DNA of 64,000 bases from Cladobotryum mycophilum (taxonomy: Eukaryota; Ascomycota; Sordariomycetes; Hypocreales; Hypocreaceae). Positions within the stretch are counted from its first letter, which is position 1, and each line of letters starts with the position of its first letter. This document shows positions 10,156 to 22,700 of the stretch, one piece after another. The stretch spans positions 496,001-560,000 of the forward strand of contig JAVFKD010000016.1 of assembly GCA_036429605.1 (NCBI GenBank). The letters are read 5' to 3'. The notes under the pieces are model-generated. The model saw only the letters and a list, made by a program, of their open reading frames with translations. It made no database searches and was not told the origin of the DNA. The translations under genes and the position numbers were made by a program.

Positions 10156-11319
10156 GATGACCCGATAAATGAACGCAATAACTGGAAGGTAGATGGGAAG
10201 AGCTAATGGGTGATTTGTTCCACAGAGCAGAGAAATGAAACCATGTAGGTACCTGAGTTTGTTCGACTTAAATAAATGAGTGATAGGTTCGTTACTGTTA
10301 GGTTATTATATGGTGAGGGGAAGGACTAGCGACTGTTCTGTGTTGGCCATCAACTTAGACATTCACTTATACACGCGCAGAAGCCATAGCTTTCTCGGGC
10401 GAGGTGAGAGGCGCAGCTCGCATACTAAGGTCAACAGAATGCGACCCAAGGCAAACTTGGGTCGTCGAGATGGTTAGTCTGTCATATCGCAATGTGTAGA
10501 CAACCAACAACATGACAGTTTTGGGCATAGAATGACTGCTAGGAGCGGTGGTTTGCCGTACATAGCCGTTCTAATCATGCGGCTCTGCGGCAAGTTTTGG
10601 TTGGAGCGACGGTGGTACATGGATGCCAGAATTGATCGCACATATGGAAACCTGCTAAAATCATGTGAACCCAGCAAGAAGAGGGGGTTTGGGGGAGGTG
10701 TAGGAAACACCACAATGCTGAATATGATGAACAGATTTGCATCCAATGTTTCTCTTGGTTTCTGAAGTTTCTGTTGATTCCTCTTGTATCTTTCTATTAT
10801 CTTAATGTCTTTTATTTTTATGTTTTTTTTATTTTTGTTTTTAATTCGTTAATTCTTTTATCGACAGTGTTGTTCTTTTTTCTCCCGTGTCTGCAGTAAC
10901 TGTGTATCCTGTCGTCAAGCAACAATAGTGGTGAATGACTCTTTCTCTCTTTCTCTCTCTCTCTCTCGCAATTGGCGATCTATACTCGTAGGTTTATGAG
11001 TCCATATTTATCATCTTCCCCATCAAACTGGAACTTCACCACTGAATCTTGCAGGTGGATTTTAGAGGACGTTATTAGCTCCGATGGCGTCAACGGCCCG
11101 GCAGCTCGGGGTGGGTTTCCGTACAAGCTGTGACTAATCGTATGTCGAGTGTAAATATAATCTCACGAGAAAATATTGATATCGTCAGATTCAAATTTTC
11201 GCTGCCGTCAGATTCGGATTCGAGAACCATCTTCTTACCCCCTGCCGCGTCCCTGAATTGTGAGAAAACAGGCACCATGGTCGGTCCAATGTCCTGTGCC
11301 CTTTCGCCGGCTAGGCGGA
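10156..11319. other. Intergenic between the kinase and fRMsr genes (divergent promoters)
   Basis: Shared upstream region of two divergently transcribed genes. It contains an AT-rich, T-rich stretch (10790-10860) and a (CT)n tract at about 10936-10967. No gene is supported. Confidence 0.5.
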
Positions 11320-12067
11320 ATGCTCATTCATCTCCAGGTCCATGCCGATGCGTCCAACTTTGTCGACGGCGTCACAAAAGATGATGCCTACGAGCAGGTC
11401 TTATTGCAAGCTGAGGGTCTATTCTATGGCCAGCGTAACTGGGTTCGCATTTACATCCCATGTGCAAAATCTGCATACCATGACTAACGTCGAGCTTGAA
11501 ACTCATCCATAGGTCTGGTAAGATTGTTGACCCTTGGCAAAGCTTACTTATCGAGGCACTGACCCTGGGCGACAGTAATCTTGCCAATGCAGCCTCTTTG
11601 CTATGGCATGCGTATAAGTCATTACCAGCTCCAAGTAATGAGGTGAACTGGGCCGGTATGTAGTTGCCTGGACCTATTTCTATCCTTAGAGTTGGGCTTT
11701 AGCTTAAAATCTTATAGGTTTCTACGTCCTGGACCCTTCATCCAAAGAGCAATTGATCCTCGGTCCCTTCCAAGGGAAAGTGGCTTGTCAAACGATCGGA
11801 TTCGGGAGGGGCGTTTGTGGAACTGCTGCGGCGACAAGGACGACGCAATTAGTTGAAGACGTGGAAAGGTTTCCGGGCCACATTGCGTGTGATGGCGATA
11901 GCAAAAGCGAGATCGTCGTGCCCATCGTATCAAAGGATGAAAACGGGGCTGAGAGAGTCGTCGCAATCATCGACATCGATTGCGCGGCCTTGAACGGCTT
12001 TGACCAAGTCGACAAGAAGAATTTGGAGCAGCTTGCAGCTCTGCTCTCAAAGAGCTGCGATTGGTAA
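11320..12067 (+). CDS. Free methionine-(R)-sulfoxide reductase (GAF-domain fRMsr)
   Basis: Reduces free Met-R-sulfoxide, a cytosolic antioxidant enzyme of the YebR/YKG9 group. Proposed exons are 11320-11442, 11513-11517, 11576-11655 and 11718-12067, giving 185 aa (the yeast protein is of similar size). The single GAF domain is intact: NWVCNLANAASLLWHAY, NWAGFYVLD, LGPFQGKVACQ, GFGRGVCGTAA, HIACDGDSKSEIVVPI and AIIDIDC. The cysteines needed for catalysis and resolution are present at C93, C103 and C127. Exon 2 is only five bases (GTCTG). It supplies Val and most of Cys in NWVCNL and is required to keep frame. Both flanking introns have AG ends and branch-like CTAAC/CTGAC sites. The 5' end is less certain: the ATG at 11320 gives MLIHLQVHADASNF, but a further upstream intron ending CCAG just before VHADASNF is possible. 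Confidence 0.88.
11513..11517 (+). other. 5-nt micro-exon of the fRMsr gene
   Basis: The bases GTCTG lie between ...CATAG and GTAAGA. Skipping them joins NW to an out-of-frame NLANAAS; including them gives NWVCNLANAAS, which matches the conserved family sequence. The intron upstream (11443-11512) begins with a non-optimal GTTCGC donor. Confidence 0.75.
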
Positions 12068-13812
12068 ATTGATGGACAATTGGGGCACCAACAGCAACAT
12101 CTCGAGCCCCCCGTCTGCGTACGGGGGAGTATTTGCCGATCATCGCATTCCGTACTTGATCCAGATATGTGGGCTCAGGAGACTTTGATGCTTCCCGTAA
12201 CAACGGCAACAGTCCGCATTTTCCGTATTGAGAACTCAATCAAACGGTGACCGCTTCTTTCCTGACTCCGTATTTTCATTGATCAAACAGAAACTGCCAA
12301 AACATTCATTCCTTGGTATTCATCATCCTTGTAGCGGAGATTGAGGTCGGGACGCAGGGATCGCAAAAGGAATTCGCCCAAAGCTGACACCTCCTGAAAG
12401 TTGTACTCCCTAGAGGATTTTTCTCCTCCTCCCTCCTACTCCCTCTCCTGCAGCTCATCCCTGAATTGATTGATCGATCGGCTGCAGGTCCAACTCCATT
12501 GAAATGATTGGTCCTTTTTTGGGGGAGGAGAATTTTCCATGTTTGTTTGAGAATGTGGTGGTGGCAGGGCCTCGTCAGCGAGGAGGGCTTGGCAACAACC
12601 AACATTACTTTTTGTCTACGGCAGGTTATGACGTTGGAATTGGATTATTCTCGGCACGGATGCAGGATTATCCTCATTGACAAGGTTCGCCATTAGGTAT
12701 CATTACAGGATGACAGTCTTTGTACCTAACTGTATAGGCGGCTGTACGGAGTAGGTACAGTAGGTAGGGAGACGGACGGGATGGACTGTTTGGGGAGTGC
12801 CCTTACATACCGCATATAATTGGATGCCCATTGTTTGTACCAAAGACTGCCGTTATCACTCCAGCAGCTTAGGAGAACACAACAAAAGGGATGATTAGAA
12901 CTAAACTGGATGTCTCAATTAGTTAATTAATTACGTCGTCATCGACTACGGAAAGTTTATGTCTTGCTTCACTTGGTTGCATTCCTTCTTGATTGATTGA
13001 TACAGAGTTGGCTGGATTATCTAGTGGATGGATGGTCGCTACTAAAATCAGCTCCAGCTGCTAAACTAACGGGCGAGAAGAGAGGATGGTGCGGGGCTGA
13101 GGCTAAGTCTGTGACCAGTAACGGCCCTTCAGTGGGCTTCCAGTGCAGTGTCCAGTGGACTCTTAGTGGGCTCTTTCAGCGTGTGACCCTTGCCAGTAGA
13201 ACTCTCCAGCCACCCCGTTTTCAAATGCCTCTGCAAGCTCTTGGTACTCTCTCCCAAGTCTCCTCGCAACGACCACCAACCAGCCACCCGGAGGACGGTT
13301 TTAGCTCATTCGCTACGCCACTACCGTCCAAGTAAGAGGAGGGGGGACCTGCATGCAAGCGGGAACTTGAGTGTCCCTCTCTCTCCCAACCACACACTCC
13401 ATACACCACTCACGCACGACACCGCAACTGCAGTCTCAGGCAGGGAGAGCGACGGGTGCGACGCTGGGCGAATCGTACCGTATCCGTGCTCATTGTCAGA
13501 GAGACCGACGCCAAATACCTTTCCGAGGCGTCTGGAAATTCTTCTTTCTTCACTCTTACAAGAACTTGTCCTGGATGACGACCCTATTTTCTTTCCATTT
13601 CATGACTTTGACGATTCATTCCCTACGATTTTGAAAGCTCTGTTTCTTTTCATCCATTCCTTTACCCGTTTACATCCCTTGACCCATTCGATCGATCGAC
13701 CAACCAACCAGCCACCGTTCACCGACGCCAGCCAATGTAAACAAAACATCATCTGTTTGATCGACAACAACTCGCAGCCCATATATCCGCCCTCGAGGCT
13801 GCTTGTGCAATC
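12068..13812. other. Intergenic: long promoter of the C2-domain protein gene
   Basis: About 1.7 kb without a supportable gene. One exact TACGGAGTA word lies at 12745-12753 beside AGGTAC/TAGGTA repeats. The last 400 bases before 13813 are CT/CA-rich, resembling a long 5' leader. The frame at 13190-13879 overlaps the true start and has no domain. Confidence 0.5.
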
Positions 13813-16525
13813 ATGGCTGCCGCTTCAAAGAACTTTGCTCTTCATGGGGCACATACTGCTGGAATTTTTGCCGACATGACCGTTGACGGACCTGAGATCG
13901 GAACCCTCGTTTGCATTGTCGACAGGGCAAAGAATTTACCAAATCGCAAGACGATTGGAAAGCAAGACCCTTACTGTGCCGCCAGACTTGGAAAGGAGGC
14001 CAAGAAGACGGCCACGGATATTCGTGGTGGGCAAACACCCAAATGGTAAGCTTCTGGAATGAATCTCTCTCTCTCTTTCTTTCTTGGCAACGGAGCTGAC
14101 TTGAAATTTCCAGGGATCAAGAGCTTCGGTTTACCGTCCATGACTCGGCCGACTACTACCAATTCAAGGTATCCGTCTTTACCGATGATAAGAAGACTGA
14201 CCTTATTGGAGAATCATGGATCGATCTGAAGCCCATCATTATTCCCGGAGGAGGTCAGAATGATATGTGGCAGACACTTACATGTCGAGGCAAATACGCG
14301 GGAGAAATTCGACTTGAGATCACTTATTACGATGCCCGACCCAAGCCCGACAAGTCTTCTGCTTCGTCTTCATCTTCTTCCAAAATGAAGCCTCCATCAC
14401 CTGTCCAGCAAGAGGTGGCGCCGGTGAAGCGGAAAGATCCTATGAAACGTCGTCCTTTGCCAACTGATCCTGTCACCGGTGAGACGACCGCAGTTATCCC
14501 GACCGAGGCATCTTCCCGAGGACATGCTAAGCAGCATTCACATCCCGAGTATAGCACCGGTTCTTCAACAAGAGGTAGGCATAGTCTTGGAGGACACACA
14601 TCGCCTGGCATTCAGCCTTATTCGTCCGGACAGGTGGGGGTCCTCGCGAATTGCGTCCGACAAAGAAGGATTCATATGAAAATGCTCGACGCTCTGAAGA
14701 ACGGGAAATCAGTCAAAAAATCCCAGTCTCACAATATGACCAGTCGGACCCTCGAGGTGAGTATGCTTATGCCTCTGATAGGGAGGAACCACGACAGCAT
14801 CGTTCTCATGGAGTCCACCCTCCCCCACCGCCTCCGGCTCATCGGGCCAGACATAGCCAGGAAGCTCTGCGTAGATCCAGCCAGGACGTGTCAGCGCAAA
14901 AAGCGATCCCTCCATCGTCCATGCGATATGAGGCCTTGAAAAACGAACCCCATAGAAAAGCTTCACCATCCTATCCTGGGCGTCCCAAATTTAGGGGCCA
15001 TGAGCACTCTTCGTCAGCAAATGCTGCACCACCCACTCAAAAGGCGATAACGTATAACCCTCCTATCAGGCGGGACTCCTATGATGCCTATGATCCCCAC
15101 CATCGCTCGATGCAGCCGACTGTTGAGGATTATCCGGAGTCTGAAGCTGGGTCATTCGGTGGGAACTATAGACACACCAATTCTAGGATGCATCAAGAGG
15201 AAGCGGGCTATGATAATGGAGCGGTTCCGGTTCCGAATCACATGAGTCGTTCCCCTGGCGGATCACACGGCTACATGGGCCAATCTCCTGGACGCATGCA
15301 AAACGATTACCGGGAGCCAAGGGGCTACAACAATTCTGTGTCGCCAATGGCTTCTAGGGACTACACCGACAGCCCTGCACAAATGCCGTATCATTCACAT
15401 GGCAACCAGAGCCAACGGCATAATCCGCGTGATGACCACGAGACGACTTATATCCAAAGTTCATCCAGTTACGCGTTGCATAATCTGCCTCCCTCTTTGG
15501 CTCCTGGTGTAGACCAGCATATGGTTCAAGAAGCATCCCATCGAATGTACGATGATCGCCGTCATGACGGCCGGTATAGCAACAGTCAGTCCATGGCCAT
15601 TTCGACTAGAGATCGTCAGAGAAGCGAGCCGCCCATGTATGACAGTGTGTCTGGTGCCTCACCGCAGGCCTATTCTATTCAGAAGTATGACAGAAGGAGG
15701 TCGGACATGCATTACTCTGATGTATCAGACCACCAAATGCCAAGACACCGCAACCCTTCCCCCAATCCTCCTCCGAATCCAAGCCATACTATCCGACGCA
15801 AGTCAGTGAGCCCAGCTCCTCCTCCGTCGGATACTAGAAGGCTTTCAGACATTCCCTTTGGTCCTGATTCGTATGATACTTACAACCCTAGCGCATCCCG
15901 TGGCGGAACACCTGGGCTGGACCCCGAACCGCCCTCAAAGATTATGACTTATGATGGGAAGGAAATTGACCCCTCGGATCACCTGCCGATTGAGTCATGG
16001 GCTCCCGAGCCGGAGCAGAAGCCAGCACCTGCGGCGACGGAAACTCGCTCAAGACCAGCGTTGACCGGGGCTCAGCCAATGCCCCAGGGTGGTCGACGAC
16101 AACTTCGTGTTAGGGCCCAGACGGCTTCAACGCCCTCTGATTCTTACAACTACCAGGAAGACTCTCGCACGTCTCCCGGGCCACCCCCAACTGCGAGGGG
16201 ACGTCTGCAAAAGAAGTCAAATCGCCCTTCGACGAGTGGTCATTCACCTTCGGGTTCGAACCCCCTCGGGCCTATTTCAACAGACAACTATCAAGATAGA
16301 CAAGGACAATATGCCCAAGGCCGGGCTCCACGTGCCGGCGCGTGGGAGTATGCCAACGAGAATTATGCGCCTCAATATCATGGGGGCGCACACGGACCGC
16401 CGATCCCTGCCAAGGTTCCTCTTATTATGAGTGGTGCCAACGGAGGGGCTGATATGAATTTGATTGAAGAGATGCAGAAGATTGACATTGGAGTTGGAAG
16501 GTCTAGACGGCGGGGAGGTTATTGA
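13813..16525 (+). CDS. C2-domain, proline-rich protein (Fic1/Inn1 cytokinesis type)
   Basis: Likely homologue of the fungal ingression proteins (yeast Inn1, fission-yeast Fic1), which bring a C2 domain and PxxP motifs to the division septum. This role is inferred from architecture. Exons are 13813-14045, 14114-14574 and 14634-16525, giving 861 aa. The C2 domain spans roughly residues 25-155: GTLVCIVDRAKNLPNR, GKQDPYCAARLG, PKWDQELRFTVHD, DLIGESWIDL and GEIRLEITYYDARP. The remainder is low-complexity, rich in Pro, Ser, Tyr and Arg, with SH3-ligand-like runs (HPPPPPPAHR, PNPPPNPSH, PAPPPSDTRR). Intron 2 (59 nt) moves the frame from STGSSTR to GGGPRELRPTKKD; without it the protein would end at 14939. 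The start MAAASKNFALHG is the first ATG in the C2 frame. A (CT)n stretch lies in intron 1. Confidence 0.9.
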
Positions 16526-16964
16526 AGAAATATCATGTACAACCATCATGTATGAGGCAAATCACGGCGTTTTTGGGTTTGATGTTTAGGCATAAGCTGC
16601 GGAGAATTGATTGATCTCTGCTCATGGCATCGCGCATGATCAATGATTGCATATAAGAAAGGCATAGAGGATGGAGGGAGGCAAATGAGATAGTTTGAGT
16701 TTTTAATTACTACATCGGTTCCCTTTGTAAATGAAGTGCATCTACAAGTAAAATATCTTGATGAACAGCTTGGTGTTACTGAGCTTCAAGCATAGGATAT
16801 ACGCTAGTCCAAAGTGGGTATGGGCCCGCCCACCCCGCGGCGCCATTCCGCGCCATGCTCCAGATCTTATCTTCAGAAAAAAATCCATCACCACTTCGAT
16901 TCTGTACAGAACCAAGCAGTAAAACACCAGATATACCAGCGCCAACAAGCATTGACAATTCACA
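16526..16964. other. Intergenic between the C2-protein gene and utp15
   Basis: Terminator and promoter space of two tandem genes, 439 bp. A CA-rich leader (ACACCAGATATACCAGCG) precedes the utp15 ATG. Nothing else is seen. Confidence 0.55.
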
Positions 16965-18551
16965 ATGGCGGCGCAAGTGGCTCCTCTGCCGCAGGTCAAG
17001 CTGCCCTCTGGGCCCACACCTCTTACAGCTGAACAGCGATACTGGAAAAGCTTTCGAAACCAGCTCTTGATCCCTTCGCCAACAAACTATCCCGTTACGC
17101 ACGTTTCCTACAACAGCGACAGCTTCGCCGTCACGACGGGCACGCGCGTCCAGATCTACTCAAACAAGACGCGCAAGCTTCTCAAGACCATTACAAGGTT
17201 CAGCGATATTGCGCGGAGCGGAGAGATTAGAAGAGATGGAAGAGTGCTGGTGGCGGGTGATGATACAGGCAGGATACAGGTCTTTGATGTGAACTCGAGG
17301 GCCATCTTGAAGACTTGGTTGGATCACAAGCAGCCTGTATATACGACCAAGTTCTCACCGATAGAGCTTACGACAGTGCTCAGCACGAGCGACGACAAGA
17401 CTGTGCGGCTGTGGGATCTGCCTAGCAACGAACCTACGTCGACGTTTGTTGGCCATAATGATTATGTGCGAGCGGGAAATTTTATGCCGGGTACGATGTC
17501 GAATATGGTTATTTCGGGAAGTTATGACTCGACTGTTAAGCTGTGGGATCCAAGAACGGGAAACAACTCTGCCGTCATGACGTTTAAGCATGCCGCGCCC
17601 GTCGAGGACGTTATATCTCTGCCCTCTGGCACTACGGTCCTGGCCGCTTCTGGCAGCGCCGTCAGTGTCCTCGATCTGGTAGCCGCACGACCTCTGCACA
17701 TGATTACCAACCACCAGAAGACAGTGACATCTCTCAGCTTGGCCTCTAATGGCCGCAGACTCGTTACCGGTAGTTTGGAGGGCCATGTCAAGATTTTCGA
17801 GACGACTGGGTGGAATGTTGTGGAGAGCGCCAAGTACCAGTCGCCGATTCTTTCCGTCGCAGTTATTCCCTCTAATAATACATCTGACTCTGGCGACCGC
17901 CATCTTGCTGTGGCTATGTCGACGGGTGTGCTCAGCATCCGCACTCGCCTCAGTGGACAAGAAGCCCAGCGAGAGCGCGAACGCGAGAAGGAAATGGAGG
18001 CTTTGGTTGCCGGAACTATCGACACTCTCGACTCCAAGAAGCAGAAGCGCAAGCGCCGTGTTGCCGCTGCTAAGAGACTAGACTTGCTTGGTGAAGGCAC
18101 CGATGTAGTCATCGCAAACGAAGGCCGTGCGAACAAGAAAAAGGAACGACCCTGGCAATCAGACCTACGACATGCACGGTACAGCAAGGCTCTCGATCAA
18201 GTGGTGGATAGGACATCTCTCGAATACTCGCCCCTCAACGTTCTCACCCTTCTCCTTGCCCTGCGCCACCGTAGCGCCATCAAGGACGCACTCGAAAACA
18301 GGGACGAACAGAGCGTGCAGCCCATTCTGAAATGGATATGTGGCCACATTTGCGACCCTAGATATGTCAGCATCTGCGTCGAAGTCGGCGTGCACCTCCT
18401 CGATCTGTACGGCGAATACGTTGGTGCCTCGGCGGAACTACACCAAGGCTTCAGGACACTGCACAGGAGGGTAAAGCTGGAGGTGGAGAGAGCGCAGGTG
18501 GCGTGCCAGAGCGGTGGTATGCTGGAGAGCTTAATAATGGGCGTCATGTAA
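16965..18551 (+). CDS. utp15: U3 snoRNP-associated protein Utp15
   Basis: WD40 component of the t-UTP/UtpA subcomplex of the small-subunit processome; it acts in the nucleolus in pre-18S rRNA processing and rDNA transcription. An uninterrupted 528-aa frame starts at the ATG in ACAATGGCGGC. Residues about 40-330 form a beta-propeller with clear repeats (STSDDKTVRLWDLP, ISGSYDSTVKLWDPR, VTGSLEGHVKIFETT). A basic linker follows (KKQKRKRRVAAAKR). The C-terminal Utp15 domain (about 390-520) includes RHARYSKALDQV, PLNVLTLLLALRHRSAIKDAL and RTLHRRVKLEVERAQ, which are diagnostic of this family among WD40 proteins. Length matches the usual 510-540 aa. No intron is apparent, which is common for this gene class. 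Confidence 0.95.
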   Translation: MAAQVAPLPQVKLPSGPTPLTAEQRYWKSFRNQLLIPSPTNYPVTHVSYNSDSFAVTTGTRVQIYSNKTRKLLKTITRFSDIARSGEIRRDGRVLVAGDDTGRIQVFDVNSRAILKTWLDHKQPVYTTKFSPIELTTVLSTSDDKTVRLWDLPSNEPTSTFVGHNDYVRAGNFMPGTMSNMVISGSYDSTVKLWDPRTGNNSAVMTFKHAAPVEDVISLPSGTTVLAASGSAVSVLDLVAARPLHMITNHQKTVTSLSLASNGRRLVTGSLEGHVKIFETTGWNVVESAKYQSPILSVAVIPSNNTSDSGDRHLAVAMSTGVLSIRTRLSGQEAQREREREKEMEALVAGTIDTLDSKKQKRKRRVAAAKRLDLLGEGTDVVIANEGRANKKKERPWQSDLRHARYSKALDQVVDRTSLEYSPLNVLTLLLALRHRSAIKDALENRDEQSVQPILKWICGHICDPRYVSICVEVGVHLLDLYGEYVGASAELHQGFRTLHRRVKLEVERAQVACQSGGMLESLIMGVM

Positions 18552-19715
18552 AAAACAACAACAACTAAAAACCAAAACGGTACTGTTGCTTCACCTGGTT
18601 TTAGAGGTGGGCGCATTGCGGGTTTTTCTTCTTCTTCTATTGGCGTCTGGTGTTTTGAACTGGCTTTTGAAAAACAAAGGGGGCATTTATTAGTGTTGAG
18701 GGCCTTTTTGATGTAGAAGAAGCCCTTTTATGCGTCTGATATGTGTATACTTGGTATGAGATACTGCCCTGATGGGATGAATCGATGTCATGTGAAGATG
18801 CCTGTTTTCTGGTATGACTCTACGTTTTCCTCTCGAGCTCAGCTAACCATGCTGTTGTTTGTGTGCTGAGATATGTAGCTGTCTTTCTTAGTGAAGTGCA
18901 TACGTGAGATGGCATATCTGTGTCAGTGATGAAGCATCATCACCCCCACCAGTCACCTACACGCTGGTTATTACTTATTATATGATAGGATGACGAAAGC
19001 CGAGTTATTAAACTCTCATAGTCTCAGAGTCCCCAGGTTGTGATTTTGGGCCGTCTTGTTATGCATGAAGCAGGCTGTGTAACGTCGTTGGTCCTCAAAA
19101 TAGAGGGGAAGGGGGGGGTCAAGCGGTGGGCCTCCCGCAAGGCATATTGGATATGGAGTATATAACGCAGCGAGATGGGCACTTGTTGCGAGATTCTTGT
19201 TTGGATCATTGGGAATTACCTCATTGTCTTTATTCTTTTGATGAATTGATGGTGCTTGCTTCGGACACGCTGTGAATTCCTATAGGTGTATAGGGACTGC
19301 TGTGGAGGTGGGTGGGTGATTGGGCTTCCTGATGTTGTTTACATTTATGCACATATCCAACGCCTGCAGCTTGCCTACAGCCTGGTTGATGGCCTGCCAA
19401 TGAACAATCAACCCTGCGGAGCGTCGGGCAGCAACTTGTTTACTTGTTGTTGGCGTGTCAGTCCTACCAGCTGTTGTCGGCCGTCAAGTTCGCTTTGGTG
19501 AATTTGGCCTGCAGGCGTCCATTTACTCCCCTTTCGTTTGTCAGCCCTTACTACTGTCATAATTTTTATTGCTACTTCTCATCTCTCCCATTGTTTTTTT
19601 CTTTTTCATTTCTTCTTCTTCCCCCTCTCAACCCAAAAAAAGAATCTCGAAATTAACTTCTGTCTTCCATCAACAGTTGACGTTTTGCTCTCGTACGAGT
19701 TTAGCAGACATCATT
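18552..19715. other. Intergenic: promoter and leader of the helicase gene
   Basis: No gene is supported over 1.16 kb. The 150 bases before 19716 are strongly CT-rich (TTCTTCTTCCCC-like), as expected for a transcription start region. Confidence 0.5.
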
Positions 19716-22700
19716 ATGTCTTCGCCCGAAGAGAAGAGACAGACACTCTTGTCTTGGTACTCTGAATTAAATCCCCACACGGTCGATCTCGTTGGCGATA
19801 TTGCTGGGCGTGAACCCTTCATCATCCATGGAGAGTCCTTGTTGCGACATTGCCTGACAGAGTCCGACGTGAATTTTGACGGTGAGGATATCATGCAACG
19901 GTCTGCTTCTGCGGCTTGGCGAGCAACTGCTAATACCGAAACAGACGGGTTCCAGATCTTGCATGCTGTGTATGCAGTCGAGAGGTTTCTGAGCAACCTC
20001 CACAAAAGAGGCTGCGACTTCGACATTGTCTTCTTTCGAAACCTGCGACATCTCTGCGTCGCGTCCGCTGACGAGAATCCCCACAAGTACCATCTTGCCA
20101 GGGCAATCATTATACAGCACCTCACTAGATATGCCCAGTCATCTGCGAAGGGTGGTACCAGGGCGTCTGTCCTCGAGTTTGAGTCTCCTAGAAGTGAGGA
20201 CTTCATCCGCTACTTAAAGCCCCTGCCCATTCACTTCATTCTCTGCCACGAAGGCGACGACGAAGATGACATGGATACAACCCTGCTGCGATATATGATC
20301 TATGAGTTCGTCGCCAGAGGCAAGAATGTGGCAGTCATCAACTCACTTGAGTGGAAGAGCTCCAAGGTAAGTTCTCTCAGGTCGCCCAACCCGTGTAGTA
20401 GTATTATTCTGACGGAATGCAATAATAGGTCTTTGCGCCTTTGATCAGCAGGTCAACCGTGGGCCTGCCTATGCTCTTTGTTAAGGAATTGTTCGACACG
20501 CCTCCTTTACTCTTGTATGAATACAATGAGCTACCTCCTAGTTCCCTTTTCGTGGATGCCGTGGATTTGTCAATGCGAGAACGCTTGGGTATCCTCGCTT
20601 GCCAGCTCGTTCTCAAGAGAGAATCTGCCAATGATTCAGTAGTTGACGAGGAACTGCATCAAAGAATTCAAGCATACCTCCTGCATCTTGCTGTTATAAA
20701 GAGTTGCACCCTTCTTGAGCGGCAGCATTGGATGGATCCTAAAAACTGCACCCTAACCCCCGAGGACTCTGACTTTCTCGCCAAGGTCATCGAGGCTTCG
20801 CTGTGTTTAATGGGGGGCAAGGAATCGCCCGCTTTCAACGACGAGGAAGCTGATTGGGATCTTTATGATTGCGTTGATGGGTTTATGTTTACCTTCGTAC
20901 TCAACAAGTTGCGCGAGAGGGAGCCCATTTCTCAACGTATCCTGGATTCGTGGAAAGCTCTCTGGTCAGCCTTCTCCTCTGGAACTCATAGTACACTAGG
21001 ACATGACTTTCCTGAGCTTGAAGCACAAGCCGACCAAATATCGCCATCAACGCACTCAACCCCTAGTCTCTCGGCGTTGCCATTTAGCCACCCCATCCTG
21101 GACGAGTTCCTCGAAGGAATCAAGCTTAACGAGAGGAAGGAAACTGAGGATGAAGCAGCAAATCTGGTCTTCAAAGACTTGCACCACTGGCACAACACGA
21201 AACTTCTAGTTTCGCATAAGAAACCTCAGAAACTTGGTTTCTTCGCCAAGAAGCGCACGCAAGAGCGTCTGGCGGACATGGTGACATACTCGGCCAGTCT
21301 GACAAACGCGCGAGGCAAGGTCATCGATCCTGAGATTATCGTGGTAAAGCAGGCCCCTCCGCCGAAGCTACAAAAGGCAAGAATGGGCAGGGCAACCGCA
21401 AGGAAGCCAAGCCAAAGGCCAAGAATGGCGTTAATCAGGGCGCTCAGTCCGGCGGCAAAGCAAGCGCGCACAAAGCTGCCCAGGAAATCCAGCAGCGCAG
21501 GGAGCTAGCCAAGCGTGCGACTGTTGTCACGTATTGGGATGCTACATGTGGAGAGATTGAGAGGGACCCGAGTTTGATCAATCGGTATCTCAAGACGGTC
21601 AAGTTCTTGCTTGACCGATCCAAGGAAGATACACAGGCTATTGGGCCTGACATCTATTTGTACCTGAGCAACATTCTCGGAAAAGTCTGGGCCGAGACCT
21701 CTTCCCGGCCGCAACAGGATCCTCGAAGAGGTCTATACCTTATTGCCATGATATGGAACTGGTTGCAGCAAATTTCAGCGATTGGTGCATCCAAGGCTGT
21801 CGTCAAGGCCGTGGAGGAACTAGAACATCGTCTCAAGCTGCCGGCGCTTCCTATACCCATTGGAAGCCAGGCTCAAGCACTGTGCTTCAAGTTTGATTAC
21901 AAGGCCCTCAAGAATGTGCCAAAGTTCATCGACGATCCACGCATCCTGCAATTAGAACACGGAGGGCCGTACATGGAACGACGCTTTGACTCGCAACCGG
22001 ACGAGCGAGTCCCCTTTGACCCGGACGCCTGGCAACGAAAAGTACTCGATTCGATTGACGCCAACAATAGCCTCCTCGTTATCGCACCAACATCCGCAGG
22101 CAAAACTTTCATCTCCTTTTACGCCATGAAGAAGGTCCTCGAAGAGAGCGATGACGGCGTGCTTGTGTACGTGGCCCCGACAAAGGCTCTCGTGAACCAG
22201 ATCGCGGCAGAAATAGGGGCGCGGTTTACAAAGTCCTACGGTAAAAAGGAGGGCAAATCGGTCTGGGGAATCTACACCAGAGATTACAGGCTCCAGAACC
22301 CGACTGGATGCCAGATTCTGGTCACCGTCCCTCATATCCTGCAGATTATGCTGCTGGCGCCGGTGAACGCCAAGCGTGCCAATTCCTGGTCTAGACGCAT
22401 CAAAAGAATCATCTTTGACGAAGTTCACTGCATTGGCAAAAACGACGAAGGCACAGTATGGGAGCAGTTGCTACTTTCGGCGCCGTGCCCCATCATTGCT
22501 CTCTCGGCAACGATTGGAAACGTGGTGGAGTTTCGTGACTGGCTCTCTCAGGTTCAGGAGAGAAAGGGGCAGAAGCTAGACTTTGTGGTCCACAACGCCC
22601 GTTTCTCGGACCTCCGCAAGTTCATCTATGAGCCAGGGGAGCGGAAGCACTTTGCTGGGTTTGAAAGCCAGAAGAGGATATCAGTGCCCGGACTAGACGA

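Noticed and set aside
16251..16264. GGTTCGAACCCC, resembling a tRNA T-arm
   Set aside because: It lies inside the coding exon of the C2-domain protein, with no acceptor, D or anticodon arm around it.
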